Shown: positions 26,298 to 34,897 of the stretch, piece by piece
How the letters are laid out: every line of letters begins with the position of its first letter
Position numbering within the stretch: the stretch's first letter is position 1
Source: Hyphomicrobiales bacterium
GTDB lineage: Bacteria > Pseudomonadota > Alphaproteobacteria > Rhizobiales > Rhizobiaceae
Length of the DNA: 57,430 bases
Assembly (NCBI GenBank): GCA_900466005.1
Contig: UEGQ01000029.1
Location: forward strand, 1 to 57,430
Direction: 5' to 3'
Program-made: the position numbers and the translations under genes
The notes under the pieces: model-generated
Told to the model about the DNA's origin: nothing
Seen by the model: only the letters and a program-made list of their open reading frames with translations
Database searches by the model: none

Positions 26298-27185
26298 ATG
26301 GAATGGTTCAACAAGTTTCCGGCAATGAACCCGGATTCGCTACGTGACCTCAAGAAGGCAATCGATGAGGGCTTTCGCAGTTTCACCCGCGCCTACGGCG
26401 ACGGCATCGAATCCGTCTTCGAACCGCTGCAACACTTTCTGATCTGGTCGGAGCGCTTCATGACGCGCACGCCGTGGCCGATCATCCTCCTGCTCATCGC
26501 CCTCTTTGCCTGGTTCGCCAGCCGCAACTGGAAGATCGTCACCGGCACCGTCGCCACCCTTCTCGTGATCGGCTATTTCGACATGTGGGACGACACGATG
26601 AAGACGGTCTCGATGATCTTCGTCTGTACGGTCCTCTCCATTGTGATCGGGATTCCGATCGGTATCCTCATGTCACGATCGGACCGTGTGCAGAACGCCG
26701 TCAATCCGGTCCTCGACGTCATGCAGACGATGCCGAGCTTCGTTTATCTGATCCCTGTCGTCATGTTGCTCGGTATCGGCAAGGTGCCGGGCCTGATCGC
26801 GGTGGTCATCTACGCCATCCCGCCGATGATCCGCCTCACGAATCTCGGCATACGCCTCGTCGACAAGGATGTGCTGGAGGCCGCCGACGCCTTCGGGTCA
26901 TCAAGCTGGCAGAAGCTGAAGAAGGTTCAGATGCCGCTGGCGCTTCCAACCATCATGGCCGGGATCAACCAGACGATCATGATGGCGCTTGCCATGGTCG
27001 TCATCGCATCGATGATCGGCGTGCAGGGCCTCGGGCAGCCGGTCCTGAAGGCGATCTCCAACCAGTATTTCACGCTCGGCATCTTCAACGGCCTCGCGAT
27101 CGTCGGCATCGCGATCATCTTCGATCGCGTCAGCCAGGCTTTCGGCAAACGGCTCCAGCAGCACCTGGAGGTCGTCCATGGCTGA
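26298..27185 (+). CDS. Glycine betaine/choline-type ABC transporter permease (ProW-like)
   Basis: A 295-residue inner-membrane protein with an N-terminal soluble segment of about 50 residues, then six hydrophobic helices and the docking loop LEAADAFGSSSWQKLKKVQM. VMQTMPSFVYLIPVVMLLGI is characteristic of the ProW family. Its end overlaps the ATPase gene start by eight bases. Confidence 0.93.
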   Translation: MEWFNKFPAMNPDSLRDLKKAIDEGFRSFTRAYGDGIESVFEPLQHFLIWSERFMTRTPWPIILLLIALFAWFASRNWKIVTGTVATLLVIGYFDMWDDTMKTVSMIFVCTVLSIVIGIPIGILMSRSDRVQNAVNPVLDVMQTMPSFVYLIPVVMLLGIGKVPGLIAVVIYAIPPMIRLTNLGIRLVDKDVLEAADAFGSSSWQKLKKVQMPLALPTIMAGINQTIMMALAMVVIASMIGVQGLGQPVLKAISNQYFTLGIFNGLAIVGIAIIFDRVSQAFGKRLQQHLEVVHG

Positions 27186-28245
27186 TCATCATTTCGACGG
27201 CATCAAGATCCGCCACCTTTACAAGATCTTCGGACCCAATGCCGCGACGCATGTCGAGGCCGTCCGCAATGGCCTCTCCAAGGCCGAGCTGAACGAAAAG
27301 TTCGGCCATGTGCTGGGCCTCAAGGACATCAACATCGAGATGCCCTCCGGCTGCATACAGGTCATCATGGGGCTGTCCGGCTCGGGAAAGTCGACCCTGA
27401 TCCGGCATATCAACCGTCTGATCGACCCGACCGCCGGTGAGTTGCTGGTGAATGGGATCGACGTCGTGAAGATGAACGAACGGGAGTTGCGGGAGTTTCG
27501 CCGGCACCAGACGGCGATGGTGTTTCAGAAATTCGCACTGCTTCCGCATCGTAACGTCCTCGACAACACGCTCTACGGGCTCGAAGTGCAGGGTGTTGCC
27601 CGCTCCAAGGCGGTCGACATCGCCATGCGATGGATCGACCGCGTCGGTCTCAAGGGCTTCGAAAGCAAGTATCCGAACCAGCTATCCGGCGGCATGCAGC
27701 AGCGTGTCGGTCTGGCTCGCGCTCTTTCGAACGACGCCCCGGTCCTGCTCATGGACGAGGCGTATTCGGCGCTCGATCCCCTAATCCGGACCGACATGCA
27801 GACGGTTCTCCTGGACCTGCAAAAGGAGATCAAGAAGACGATCGTCTTTATCACGCACGATCTCGACGAGGCGCTCCGGCTCGGAGACCAGATCGCGATT
27901 CTTCGCGACGGGGAAGTCATTCAGCAGGGCACGCGCCAGGATATCGTGCTCTCGCCGGCCGACGAGTATGTCGCGAACTTCGTCAAGGAGGTCAATCGGG
28001 GGCGGGTCGTGACCGTCGAGGCCGTCATGACGACGCTGCCGCCGGGGCAGGCGCCGAACGGAACGATGATCCCGGCCGGCACCACCGTCGAGGAGGCCGT
28101 CCGCCTGATTGCCACGACTTCCGAAAGTGACGTGGCCGTGGTTGTCGGCGCGGGCGGGGAGGCGCTCGGCTCCGTCAGTCTGCGCCAGCTTGCCAGTGCC
28201 ATGGTCAGTCCTTCCGGCTCCGCTCAGGGGTCATCGTATTCCTGA
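27178..28245 (+). CDS. Glycine betaine/choline-type ABC transporter ATP-binding protein (ProV-like)
   Basis: The 355-residue ATPase has Walker A GLSGSGKST, signature LSGGMQQR and Walker B LLMDEAYSALDP (DEA rather than DEP, usual in this family). After about residue 280 there is a short CBS-like region (VEAVMTTL, EEAVRLIATTSESDVAVVV); a second CBS repeat is not evident. In OpuA-type systems CBS domains sense ionic strength, and a shortened form may instead indicate a catabolic rather than osmotic role. Confidence 0.93.
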   Translation: MADHHFDGIKIRHLYKIFGPNAATHVEAVRNGLSKAELNEKFGHVLGLKDINIEMPSGCIQVIMGLSGSGKSTLIRHINRLIDPTAGELLVNGIDVVKMNERELREFRRHQTAMVFQKFALLPHRNVLDNTLYGLEVQGVARSKAVDIAMRWIDRVGLKGFESKYPNQLSGGMQQRVGLARALSNDAPVLLMDEAYSALDPLIRTDMQTVLLDLQKEIKKTIVFITHDLDEALRLGDQIAILRDGEVIQQGTRQDIVLSPADEYVANFVKEVNRGRVVTVEAVMTTLPPGQAPNGTMIPAGTTVEEAVRLIATTSESDVAVVVGAGGEALGSVSLRQLASAMVSPSGSAQGSSYS

Positions 28246-28250
28246 TGGCG

Positions 28251-28274
28251 CCCGGGGTGCATCGGCACCCCGGG
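28251..28274. terminator. Bidirectional hairpin between convergent genes
   Basis: A perfect 10-bp stem CCCGGGGTGC/GCACCCCGGG with loop ATCG lies six bases after the ProV-like stop. It could end transcription from both sides, as the next gene converges on it, although there is no strong T-run. Confidence 0.6.
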
Positions 28275-28344
28275 TCCTCCGAAGAAGGGGTAGTCGTCTC
28301 TCGACTGGCTGGAGAGGTCCGGCCGGGCCCCGGCATGGCGGTCT

Positions 28345-28965
28345 TCAGCCGAGCTGCAGCGACCGCGTGGTTTTCCCAAGGTCGACGGCAAGCTCGGAGG
28401 TGACCTCGAGAGCCCGATCCTGGCGCACCTCGGCCGCGGGCGTCTCCGGATGCCAGGTTTCAATCCGCTTGTCACGTTCGCGAATGAGTCCGGCGATCTC
28501 CGGCTCGTAGAGACGCAGCACGCCGGTCAGCCAGCGGTTTGTGAGATAGGACGGTCGCCCGAGCTGGACGTCGAAGCGCGGCAGCAATCCGATCGTCTCT
28601 TCGGCTGAAAGCCATGTATCGCCGACGACCCATTGGTTGACGGTGAAGAGGCGAAGCAGGCGACCGTGCGCATCCACGCCCACGGCTACGAGATGGTGGA
28701 CCGGCCCCTCACGACCGTCGGGCCGGATGAAGCAGTGGAAGTGCCCGTGTTCGCCCGCCATGCCCGGTTCCGGATGGGCATGGTAATACCACTGTGCTCC
28801 GCTTTCCGGATCGAAGACGTCGCCAGGCGGATAATGCTGCCAGACCGTCATGTCTCCGGCGCCGCGCAGCACGTCGAGCAGGACCGTGTCGCCGGTCTTG
28901 CGCAGGACGGTCTCGCAAAACAGGACCTCGCGAGCGGCCTGTCGCCGCTGATCGTCCTCAGTCAT
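28345..28965 (-). CDS. Conserved hypothetical protein (possibly DUF6969 family)
   Basis: A 206-residue soluble protein without signal peptide or membrane segment. It is rich in aromatic and histidine residues in one block (MTVWQHYPPGDVFDPESGAQ, then WYYHAHPEPGMAGEHGHFHC), which could bind metal. I associate it tentatively with DUF6969, from memory. The start at 28965 has AGGAGG at ideal spacing. It is the last gene of a minus-strand group with a secreted rhodanese, a thiosulfate-type permease and a Cys-repeat protein, so a role in sulfur handling is a guess from context. Confidence 0.65.
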   Translation of the reverse strand: MTEDDQRRQAAREVLFCETVLRKTGDTVLLDVLRGAGDMTVWQHYPPGDVFDPESGAQWYYHAHPEPGMAGEHGHFHCFIRPDGREGPVHHLVAVGVDAHGRLLRLFTVNQWVVGDTWLSAEETIGLLPRFDVQLGRPSYLTNRWLTGVLRLYEPEIAGLIRERDKRIETWHPETPAAEVRQDRALEVTSELAVDLGKTTRSLQLG

Positions 28966-28998
28966 TGGAGCCTCCTGCGTCAACCGGCTTGAGCATGC

Positions 28999-29331
28999 TC
29001 AAGGTTGGGAAGCAGCGCAAGGCGCAGCGGCACACGGAGCGACCGCCGAGCAAGGCGCCGCCGCAGCACAGGGTGCCGATGCGGCGCATGGCGCTGCTGC
29101 GGCGCATGGGGCGGCCGCTGAACACGGGTTGTTCGATGCCGCACATGGGGCTGCGGCCGAGCAGGGATTGTCGGCCGAACACGGGTTTGCCGCGGGAGCC
29201 GAGGCTTCTGCGGGCTGGCTTGCGGTCGGTGCCGCCGGCGGATTGATGCTGTGGCTTGCATGGTCAGCCGCGACGGCGGCCGCGGCAACCGCGAAGGCGG
29301 CGCCGAAGAGGAGCGTATTACGGTTGCTCAT
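28999..29331 (-). CDS. Small secreted protein with regular PC(A/S)A cysteine repeats
   Basis: The 110-residue product begins with a hydrophobic, Ala-rich segment resembling an uncleaved or weak signal peptide (residues 6-22). Residues 49-106 are an almost pure array of (A/N)PC(A/S)A units with ten cysteines at 51, 57, 63, 70, 76, 82, 88, 94, 100 and 105, mostly six residues apart. Its start overlaps the permease gene's stop as ATGA, so it is made with the transporter. No catalytic domain is present. Periodic cysteines suggest binding of a metal or carriage of sulfane sulfur, which is inference only. The repeat DNA shows an 18-base periodicity. Confidence 0.75.
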   Translation of the reverse strand: MSNRNTLLFGAAFAVAAAAVAADHASHSINPPAAPTASQPAEASAPAANPCSADNPCSAAAPCAASNNPCSAAAPCAAAAPCAASAPCAAAAPCSAVAPCAAAPCAASQP

Positions 29332-30527
29332 TTTCTGAAGCCATCCAATCCAAAGAGCGGCCGGAGCACGATGCCGGCGTAGCTGCCGGCGAAGGCAGCC
29401 GCGAACCAGAGCCAGCCATGCAGGCTACCGGACGCAATGCCGGAAAACAGCGCGCCGATATTGCAGCCGAACGAAAGCCGGGCGCCATAGCCCATCAGCA
29501 TGCCGCCGATCACTGCGGCGAACAGCGAGCCGAGCGGGATCGCAGCCTTCGGCGCGAACTTGCCGGCAAGACCGGCAGCGAGGCCGGCGCCCAGGATGAT
29601 GCCGAAATTCATCACCGAGGTATTGTCGGCGAGAACGCTGGCGCCGAGCGCCTGTGCCGGCCCCGGCCAGTTCCAGAAGGCCCATGTCTCGACGGGGATT
29701 CCGACCGCCTGGGCGATCTTCGCGCCCCAGAGGCCGAAGCCGAAGGTGACTGACCAGGGATGGCCGGCTGTGAGAAGGGTTGCCAGGTTGAGCGTTGCAA
29801 GCAGCAGCGCAGCGACGACCAGCGACCACGGACCTCGGATGAGCCGCTCGGCGAACGGCTTGTCAGGAGCCTTCACCGCTTCGAGCGATCCGTGCGCCTT
29901 TTTCTCCACGAATGCGGTGACGACCGCGATCGCGGTGAGGCCTGCGAGCGTGATCGCGATCGCCAGCGGGGCACCGAGCACCTGGCCGAGACTTACCTGC
30001 GGCAAGGAAGGCTGCGCGAGCCACCATGGCAGGTGGGCGGTGCCGAGAACCGCACCGACGATGAAGAAGATCAACGTCACCAGCATGCGCGCGGAACCTC
30101 CGCCGACCGTGAACAGGGTCCCCGATCCGCATCCGCCGCCAAGCTGCATGCCGAGGCCGAACATCAGCGCGCCGACCAGCACGGAGACGCCGACGGGCGC
30201 GAAAGCGCCAGCGAGTGCCATGCCGTTGGCGGAGCCTTGCGCCAGCAGCGGAATGAAGGCGATCGCGGTCAGCCCGATCATCAGCATCTGCACTCGCATC
30301 GCGCGGCCGCGCCGTTCGACGACCATCCGCCGCCACCCGCCGGTGAAGCCGAAGGAGGCGTGGTAGAGCGTCACGCCGAGAAGTCCGCCGATGATGAAAA
30401 GCAGCGCCTGTCGCGGGCTCACGGCAAGGCCGATCGCTGCCGTGATGACCGCAAGTGCCACTGAAATTAAGAAGACCGGCGCGCGGTCGAAGGACGGCAG
30501 CGTCGGTGCTGTTGTGGCATTCGCCAT
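29328..30527 (-). CDS. YeeE/YedE family transporter (thiosulfate uptake TsuA-like)
   Basis: A 399-residue polytopic membrane protein of the YeeE/YedE (DUF395) family, whose studied member TsuA imports thiosulfate using conserved cysteines. Two are visible: Cys133 in QLGGGCGSGTLF and Cys355 in LSFGCNIGALFSG. The start at 30527 is set by AGGAGAGAGG. It lies 64 bases downstream of the secreted rhodanese gene and is coupled to the Cys-repeat gene. The pairing with a periplasmic thiosulfate sulfurtransferase supports sulfur-compound transport. Selenium transport is an alternative for this family. Confidence 0.88.
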   Translation of the reverse strand: MANATTAPTLPSFDRAPVFLISVALAVITAAIGLAVSPRQALLFIIGGLLGVTLYHASFGFTGGWRRMVVERRGRAMRVQMLMIGLTAIAFIPLLAQGSANGMALAGAFAPVGVSVLVGALMFGLGMQLGGGCGSGTLFTVGGGSARMLVTLIFFIVGAVLGTAHLPWWLAQPSLPQVSLGQVLGAPLAIAITLAGLTAIAVVTAFVEKKAHGSLEAVKAPDKPFAERLIRGPWSLVVAALLLATLNLATLLTAGHPWSVTFGFGLWGAKIAQAVGIPVETWAFWNWPGPAQALGASVLADNTSVMNFGIILGAGLAAGLAGKFAPKAAIPLGSLFAAVIGGMLMGYGARLSFGCNIGALFSGIASGSLHGWLWFAAAFAGSYAGIVLRPLFGLDGFRK

Positions 30528-30591
30528 GACCTCTCTCCTGAAAGGGTGAGGGACCACGCCTAAAGAATGTGGTCCCCTCGTGCGCAGCATC

Positions 30592-31512
30592 TTACTGCGT
30601 GACGGGACGTGCCGGATCGGCCGCCCATTCCGCCATCGAGCCGTCATAGAGCTTGACGTTCTTCTTGCCTTCGACCTCTGAGAGACCGAACCAGGCGACC
30701 GAAGCCCAGTGACCGGTGTTGCAGAAGGCGATGCTCTGTTCATCCTTCTTTACACCCGCGGAGCCGGCAAGGGCGGCAACCTGCTCGGGGCTGACGAACG
30801 AGCCCTTCTGAGCATCGTAGAGTTTGCCCTGTTCGAGATTGACCGCACCCGGGATGGTACCGGCTACGCGCACGACCGGGCTCTTTGCCTTGCCGGCGAA
30901 CTGCTCTGCGGGCCGACCATCGATGAGCTGAACATTGCCGCTCTGCCGCGCCTTCTCCACGTCGGCGGTGGACGCGTAGAGTTCGTCGCGGAAATTGGCC
31001 TTGAAGGACGAAGGTTGTGGCTGAACCGCCTCGGCACTCGTCTCGCCGTTCGCCGCCTGCCAGGCGCGCCAGCCGCCGTCAAGGATGGTCACGGCGTCGT
31101 GGCCGAGAACCTTGAAGGTCCAGTAGATACGGGTTGCAGCACCGAATTCCGAGGAATCCGTGCCGGCCGGGACGATGACGACCTGGCTCTCGTTCGAAAC
31201 GCCGAGGGCGGCGATCTTCGCCTCGATATCGGCAAGCGGCGGCAACTGGCCCGGAACGCCGTTTACCTTGGCGCGCCAGCCATAGGTCGAATACGGCGCG
31301 CTGACGCTGCCCGGGATGTGGGCACCAATGTAAGGGTTCGGCTTGTCCTTCGCGGCGTCCCGCACGTCGATGACGACGAGACCGATCTTGCCGAGATTGG
31401 ACTGCAGCCATGCCGCGTCGACGAGCGGTTTCTCCGTTAGGCGTTCGGCATTGGCCGGCACGGCCATCGCAAGGGTGAGGGCCGCAAGAGCGGCGAGGGA
31501 AGCAAAACGCAT
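30592..31512 (-). CDS. Periplasmic thiosulfate/3-mercaptopyruvate-type sulfurtransferase (two rhodanese domains)
   Basis: A secreted 306-residue enzyme with a signal peptide ending near residue 22 (PANA, then ERLTEK). The N-terminal rhodanese domain is inactive-looking, and the C-terminal domain carries catalytic Cys264 in IAFCNTGHWAS. VVIDVRDAAKDKPNPYIGAH and LIDGRPAEQF are the domain landmarks. It would transfer sulfane sulfur in the periplasm. It is the first gene of the minus-strand sulfur module. Confidence 0.9.
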   Translation of the reverse strand: MRFASLAALAALTLAMAVPANAERLTEKPLVDAAWLQSNLGKIGLVVIDVRDAAKDKPNPYIGAHIPGSVSAPYSTYGWRAKVNGVPGQLPPLADIEAKIAALGVSNESQVVIVPAGTDSSEFGAATRIYWTFKVLGHDAVTILDGGWRAWQAANGETSAEAVQPQPSSFKANFRDELYASTADVEKARQSGNVQLIDGRPAEQFAGKAKSPVVRVAGTIPGAVNLEQGKLYDAQKGSFVSPEQVAALAGSAGVKKDEQSIAFCNTGHWASVAWFGLSEVEGKKNVKLYDGSMAEWAADPARPVTQ

Positions 31513-31734
31513 GGGTACACTCCGGATGCGGATGAGGATTACCGCAGTTATCGCGCAGAGCCCGCAAAATTGCAGGGTACAGGCTCACAAACCTTGCGCG
31601 CTTTCCGGAATTTCCTTCCCCTTGCTCAGGCTCGGGGCGAACACCGTTTCAGATGTGGGCGCGCGGCCGGGAGGGTTCGCCTCGCATGACCTCGAGCGAA
31701 CATGACATGCAGCGGAGACACGGCGAAAAACCTG

Positions 31735-31961
31735 TCTAATCGAGCAAAACCGAGCGCAATCCGGTTGATTGCAAGATCGATCGCAGCGCTCCCGTCATCA
31801 CCATCGGTGATAAACCAGGCCGCGGATAATCCTGTCCACGCGACGATCCATCTCATCAGTCGCTCAGGCTCAAAGCCCGTCACATCAGTTACCATTCGCA
31901 GCCTCGTTTCCATCGGCCGGACCATGCCATTGGTTGCGAGGGTGCAGAGGCGGAACATCAC
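31735..31961 (-). pseudogene. C-terminal remnant of an aminoglycoside/streptomycin phosphotransferase-like gene
   Basis: The minus strand reads RLRMVTDVTGFEPERLMRWI then VAWTGLSAAWFITDGD and AIDLAINRIAL, which resembles the C-terminal end of the APH(6)/StrB-type kinase family (about 270 residues when complete). The kinase core with its ATP-binding and catalytic aspartate motifs is absent, because the two-component operon ends at 32022. It is therefore a fragment of about 75 residues left by a deletion or rearrangement. The match is from memory of the family. Confidence 0.5.
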
Positions 31962-32021
31962 ATCTTCGGTCCAGATAAATCGACGCTTCCGGCAGTTGAT
32001 TGGACGGAACGTAGAAGGATA

Positions 32022-33365
32022 CTATGTGCGGACGCCCTCGATGCTTCCCTTTGACAGGGGTAGACAAACCTCGGCCGCCAATCCCGGGGCGCCGGATCGC
32101 TCGCCGAGCGTGAGATTTCCCCCGTGATGCTCGGCAATGGCAACGACGATGGACAGTCCCAATCCGCTTCCGGACGCTGAAGCGCTGTTGATCCGGAAGA
32201 AGCGATCCTTGACCCTTTCACGCAGCTCCAATGGTATGCCTGGTCCGGAGTCCTCGACGCGCAGAAGCAAGTGGTCATCGCGCCGTGACAACTGAACGGT
32301 AACCTGCGCACCCTCAGGGATATACCGCAGGGCATTGTCGACGAGATTGCGCACCATGACAGCCAGAAGATCGGCATTGCCCCGAACAACAGCGACGAAG
32401 TTCGCCTCCACTTCGAGCGCCAGGTCGATGTTGTGCGCGACCGCCTGGGGCGCCATCCTTGCAACCGTGTCACGAACGAGGTCAACCATGTCGATCGGTT
32501 GGGCTGACTCCCCTGTCGTGCTGTGGTCGATCCTAGCCAGGGCCAGAAGCTGCTCGACGATGCGTGTGCCGCGATCTACGCCCGTGAGCACTTCCGAGAC
32601 TGCCGCGTGGCATTCGGCGATATCGTCGGTACTCCTCGCCACCTGGGCATGCGCCCGGATTGCGGCAAGCGGCGTACGCAGCTCGTGGGCAGCGTCGGCG
32701 GCAAACCGCCGGTCGCGCTCCCGGGCCGATTTGATGCGGGCGAAGAGCGCATTGAGTGCTTCGACCAGTGGCAGGACCTCGGTCGGAGCGGATCGCGAAG
32801 CGAGTGGCGAAAGGTCCGTCGGCGATCGCCGTCTGACGCCTGCCGTCAACCTCTCTAGCGGTCCAAGCCCCCATCGCACGAGAAGCCATATGACGACAGC
32901 GAGTACCGGGGCGGCGATCCATATCGGGTGGAGTATATGGGCTGCAATGCGCGCGGCAAAGCTCTCGCGAACGGCTTGACGAACCGCCACCTCGACCCGA
33001 GTTCCCGCGTCGGCACCCGTGCGATAGACGCGCCAATCCTCGCCATTGTCCGTGATGTTGCTGAAACCGGAGCGCCAGTCTCCGTCCGGCGGACCGGTCC
33101 CGCCGGGGGGGTCCGGGGGCAGCAGGCGGTACGAGAGCCGCTGTTCGGGTCTACGCTCAGCGGCCAGAACCTTCGGAAGGCGGTCCGGGGGAATGTGCTC
33201 AACCAAGCCAAGCATCATCTCTGCGGATTGCTGGAGATGCTCGTCGGTTACCTGATCGATCAGGCTGCTAGTATCATGGTACGTGAAGAAGGCAGTTGCC
33301 AGCCAAGCAGTCACCATACTGCCGCAAAGCGAAAGGACAAGGCGACGTCGCAAGGAGCCTGTCAT
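32022..33365 (-). CDS. Two-component sensor histidine kinase (QseC/PmrB-like)
   Basis: A 447-residue inner-membrane kinase with TM1 near residues 10-29, a short periplasmic domain, TM2 near 146-164, a HAMP-like linker, a dimerisation/phosphoacceptor domain with His227 in DAAHELRTPLAAIRAHAQ, and an HATPase domain (VRNLVDNALRYIPEGAQ, EDSGPGIPLELRE, SGSGLGLSIV). It overlaps the response regulator gene by four bases. The periplasmic part has no recognised ligand motif. Confidence 0.93.
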   Translation of the reverse strand: MTGSLRRRLVLSLCGSMVTAWLATAFFTYHDTSSLIDQVTDEHLQQSAEMMLGLVEHIPPDRLPKVLAAERRPEQRLSYRLLPPDPPGGTGPPDGDWRSGFSNITDNGEDWRVYRTGADAGTRVEVAVRQAVRESFAARIAAHILHPIWIAAPVLAVVIWLLVRWGLGPLERLTAGVRRRSPTDLSPLASRSAPTEVLPLVEALNALFARIKSARERDRRFAADAAHELRTPLAAIRAHAQVARSTDDIAECHAAVSEVLTGVDRGTRIVEQLLALARIDHSTTGESAQPIDMVDLVRDTVARMAPQAVAHNIDLALEVEANFVAVVRGNADLLAVMVRNLVDNALRYIPEGAQVTVQLSRRDDHLLLRVEDSGPGIPLELRERVKDRFFRINSASASGSGLGLSIVVAIAEHHGGNLTLGERSGAPGLAAEVCLPLSKGSIEGVRT

Positions 33366-34024
33366 GGCTCGGCCGGAACGATGTAGCCGATGCCGCGCAT
33401 GGTCCGTATGACCTCCGGAAACAGCTTGCGTCGGAGATTGTGGATGTGCACCTCGACGGCATTGCTGTCGATCTGCTCGCCCCAGCCGTAAAGCTGTTCT
33501 TCCAACTGACTTCGCGTCATGACGCGACCTGCATGCATCATCAGCCCTTGTAGGACAGCAAATTCACGATTCGACAGAAGCACAGGCGTTCCATCCAGCG
33601 TCACAGTGTGGGCCGCCGGATCAAGTGCGACGCGACCCGATCGGAGAATTGGCGTTGCCTCGCCAGCAGACCGGCGCAGCAACGCTCGAAGTCTGGCGCG
33701 CAGTTCCTCCAGGTCGACGGGCTTGATCATGTAATCGTCCCCGCCAGCATCCAGGCCGGAAACGCGCTCCGCAATTGTGTCGCGCGCGGTCAGCACCAGA
33801 ACAGGCGTCTTGTCGCCTGCAGCCCGCCTCCGTCGCAGGAGGCTCAGCCCATCGATGCCCGGCAATCCGAGATCCAGAACCACGACATCATAGCTTGTGG
33901 TGGCAAGTGCGGCATCGGCGTCATCGCCATCGCGGACCCAGTCCACGGCAAAACCGCCCTGACCAAGGCCCGCGACCAGACCACGGCCCAACAACGTGTC
34001 GTCTTCGACCAGCAAGAGCCTCAT
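33362..34024 (-). CDS. Two-component response regulator, OmpR family
   Basis: A receiver domain (MRLLLVEDDTLLGRGLVAGL, phospho-acceptor Asp51 in VVVLDLGLPG, TARDT, and the MIKP lysine) followed by a winged helix (LLSNREFAVLQGLMMHAGRV, HIHNLRRKLF). At 220 residues it is normal. In-frame ATGs at 34024, 34036 and 34045 compete; 34024 gives the family-typical N-terminus. It is encoded between a small secreted protein and its kinase, in the same direction. Confidence 0.93.
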   Translation of the reverse strand: MRLLLVEDDTLLGRGLVAGLGQGGFAVDWVRDGDDADAALATTSYDVVVLDLGLPGIDGLSLLRRRRAAGDKTPVLVLTARDTIAERVSGLDAGGDDYMIKPVDLEELRARLRALLRRSAGEATPILRSGRVALDPAAHTVTLDGTPVLLSNREFAVLQGLMMHAGRVMTRSQLEEQLYGWGEQIDSNAVEVHIHNLRRKLFPEVIRTMRGIGYIVPAEP

Positions 34025-34145
34025 CACATCCGCCATAGGCAACACTGTTCGTCAAGGCTATGCCTGCCTGACGAAGACCGCCAGACAGGCACTTTTCCAA
34101 TCTGGCAGTTCCGGCAGGCTGGCACAATCCTTCGATGGCCGCCGG

Positions 34146-34619
34146 TCACTCGAGCGGCTGCCAGTTGGGATGCTCGAAGTACGCGCCATAGGCGTTCAGC
34201 GCGTGCACCATCCGGACTGCGCCGCCGCGGGGATCGGCGTCGCCTTCCAGTTCCGCCACCCCGTCGAGCACATGACCCAGGATGACGTGAAACTGCTCGT
34301 CCACTTCGGGCGCGAGCTTGCAGTTTGTCACCATGAAGTCGACCTGTGCCTGCACCTCGGAGGCAAGCGTCTTATAGTCGGCCGGTGGCAAGTTCCCGTC
34401 GTGGATGGCGGGGAGTCGCGTGGCGAGCGCGTTGCGGATACCGCTCATGCCTTTCAGCATGTTCTCGTCGCCTTGCCATTTCGCCTTGCCATTCAGCGTC
34501 AGCTCGATGGCAGCACCCTGGTGACTCTCGTGGGAGGTGGTTGCAGCCCAGGATGGAGCGCTCCACGCGCCAAGAGCGATAACCAGCCCAAGCAAGCTCA
34601 GATGTCTACGGAGGTTCAT
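34146..34619 (-). CDS. Small periplasmic helical protein (DnrO-like)
   Basis: A 157-residue secreted protein: signal peptide ending near residue 25 (APSWA), mature part predicted mostly helical with GDENMLKGMSGIRNALATRL, NCKLAPEVDEQFHVILGHVL and AYGAYFEHPNW. It resembles the DnrO-type proteins I associate with two-component loci. Four-helix cytochrome-b562-like folding is possible but unproven. It lies 121 bases upstream of the response regulator in the same direction, so it could be an accessory sensor or a target of the kinase/regulator pair. Confidence 0.7.
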   Translation of the reverse strand: MNLRRHLSLLGLVIALGAWSAPSWAATTSHESHQGAAIELTLNGKAKWQGDENMLKGMSGIRNALATRLPAIHDGNLPPADYKTLASEVQAQVDFMVTNCKLAPEVDEQFHVILGHVLDGVAELEGDADPRGGAVRMVHALNAYGAYFEHPNWQPLE

Positions 34620-34897
34620 TTTAGGATTCCTTTCGATGCTGGCGGAATTTCTTGCCGCCAGACGTGGATAGCGCGCTCAGCTTATGGCTCGCTTAAATGC
34701 GGGAACTTTCGTGGCAGACCGGCTGATGCACGGCCTCGCGGCAGCCAGCCTCGCGCGGCGGTACCGCTTTGAGGAACAGCCGCAGACTTGCGGCGACATG
34801 TACCCTCTGCGGAACTGCCTGAGCTCTTCGATTGGCGTCTGACGAGAACAACGGCGCCGGCGGACCGGCTACCGTTCGAGGCGAGATGGTGGCGCAC

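Noticed and set aside
29000..29250. CRISPR-like periodicity from the 18-base repeats
   Set aside because: The repeats are imperfect, contiguous codons of the Cys-repeat protein with no spacers and no cas genes nearby.
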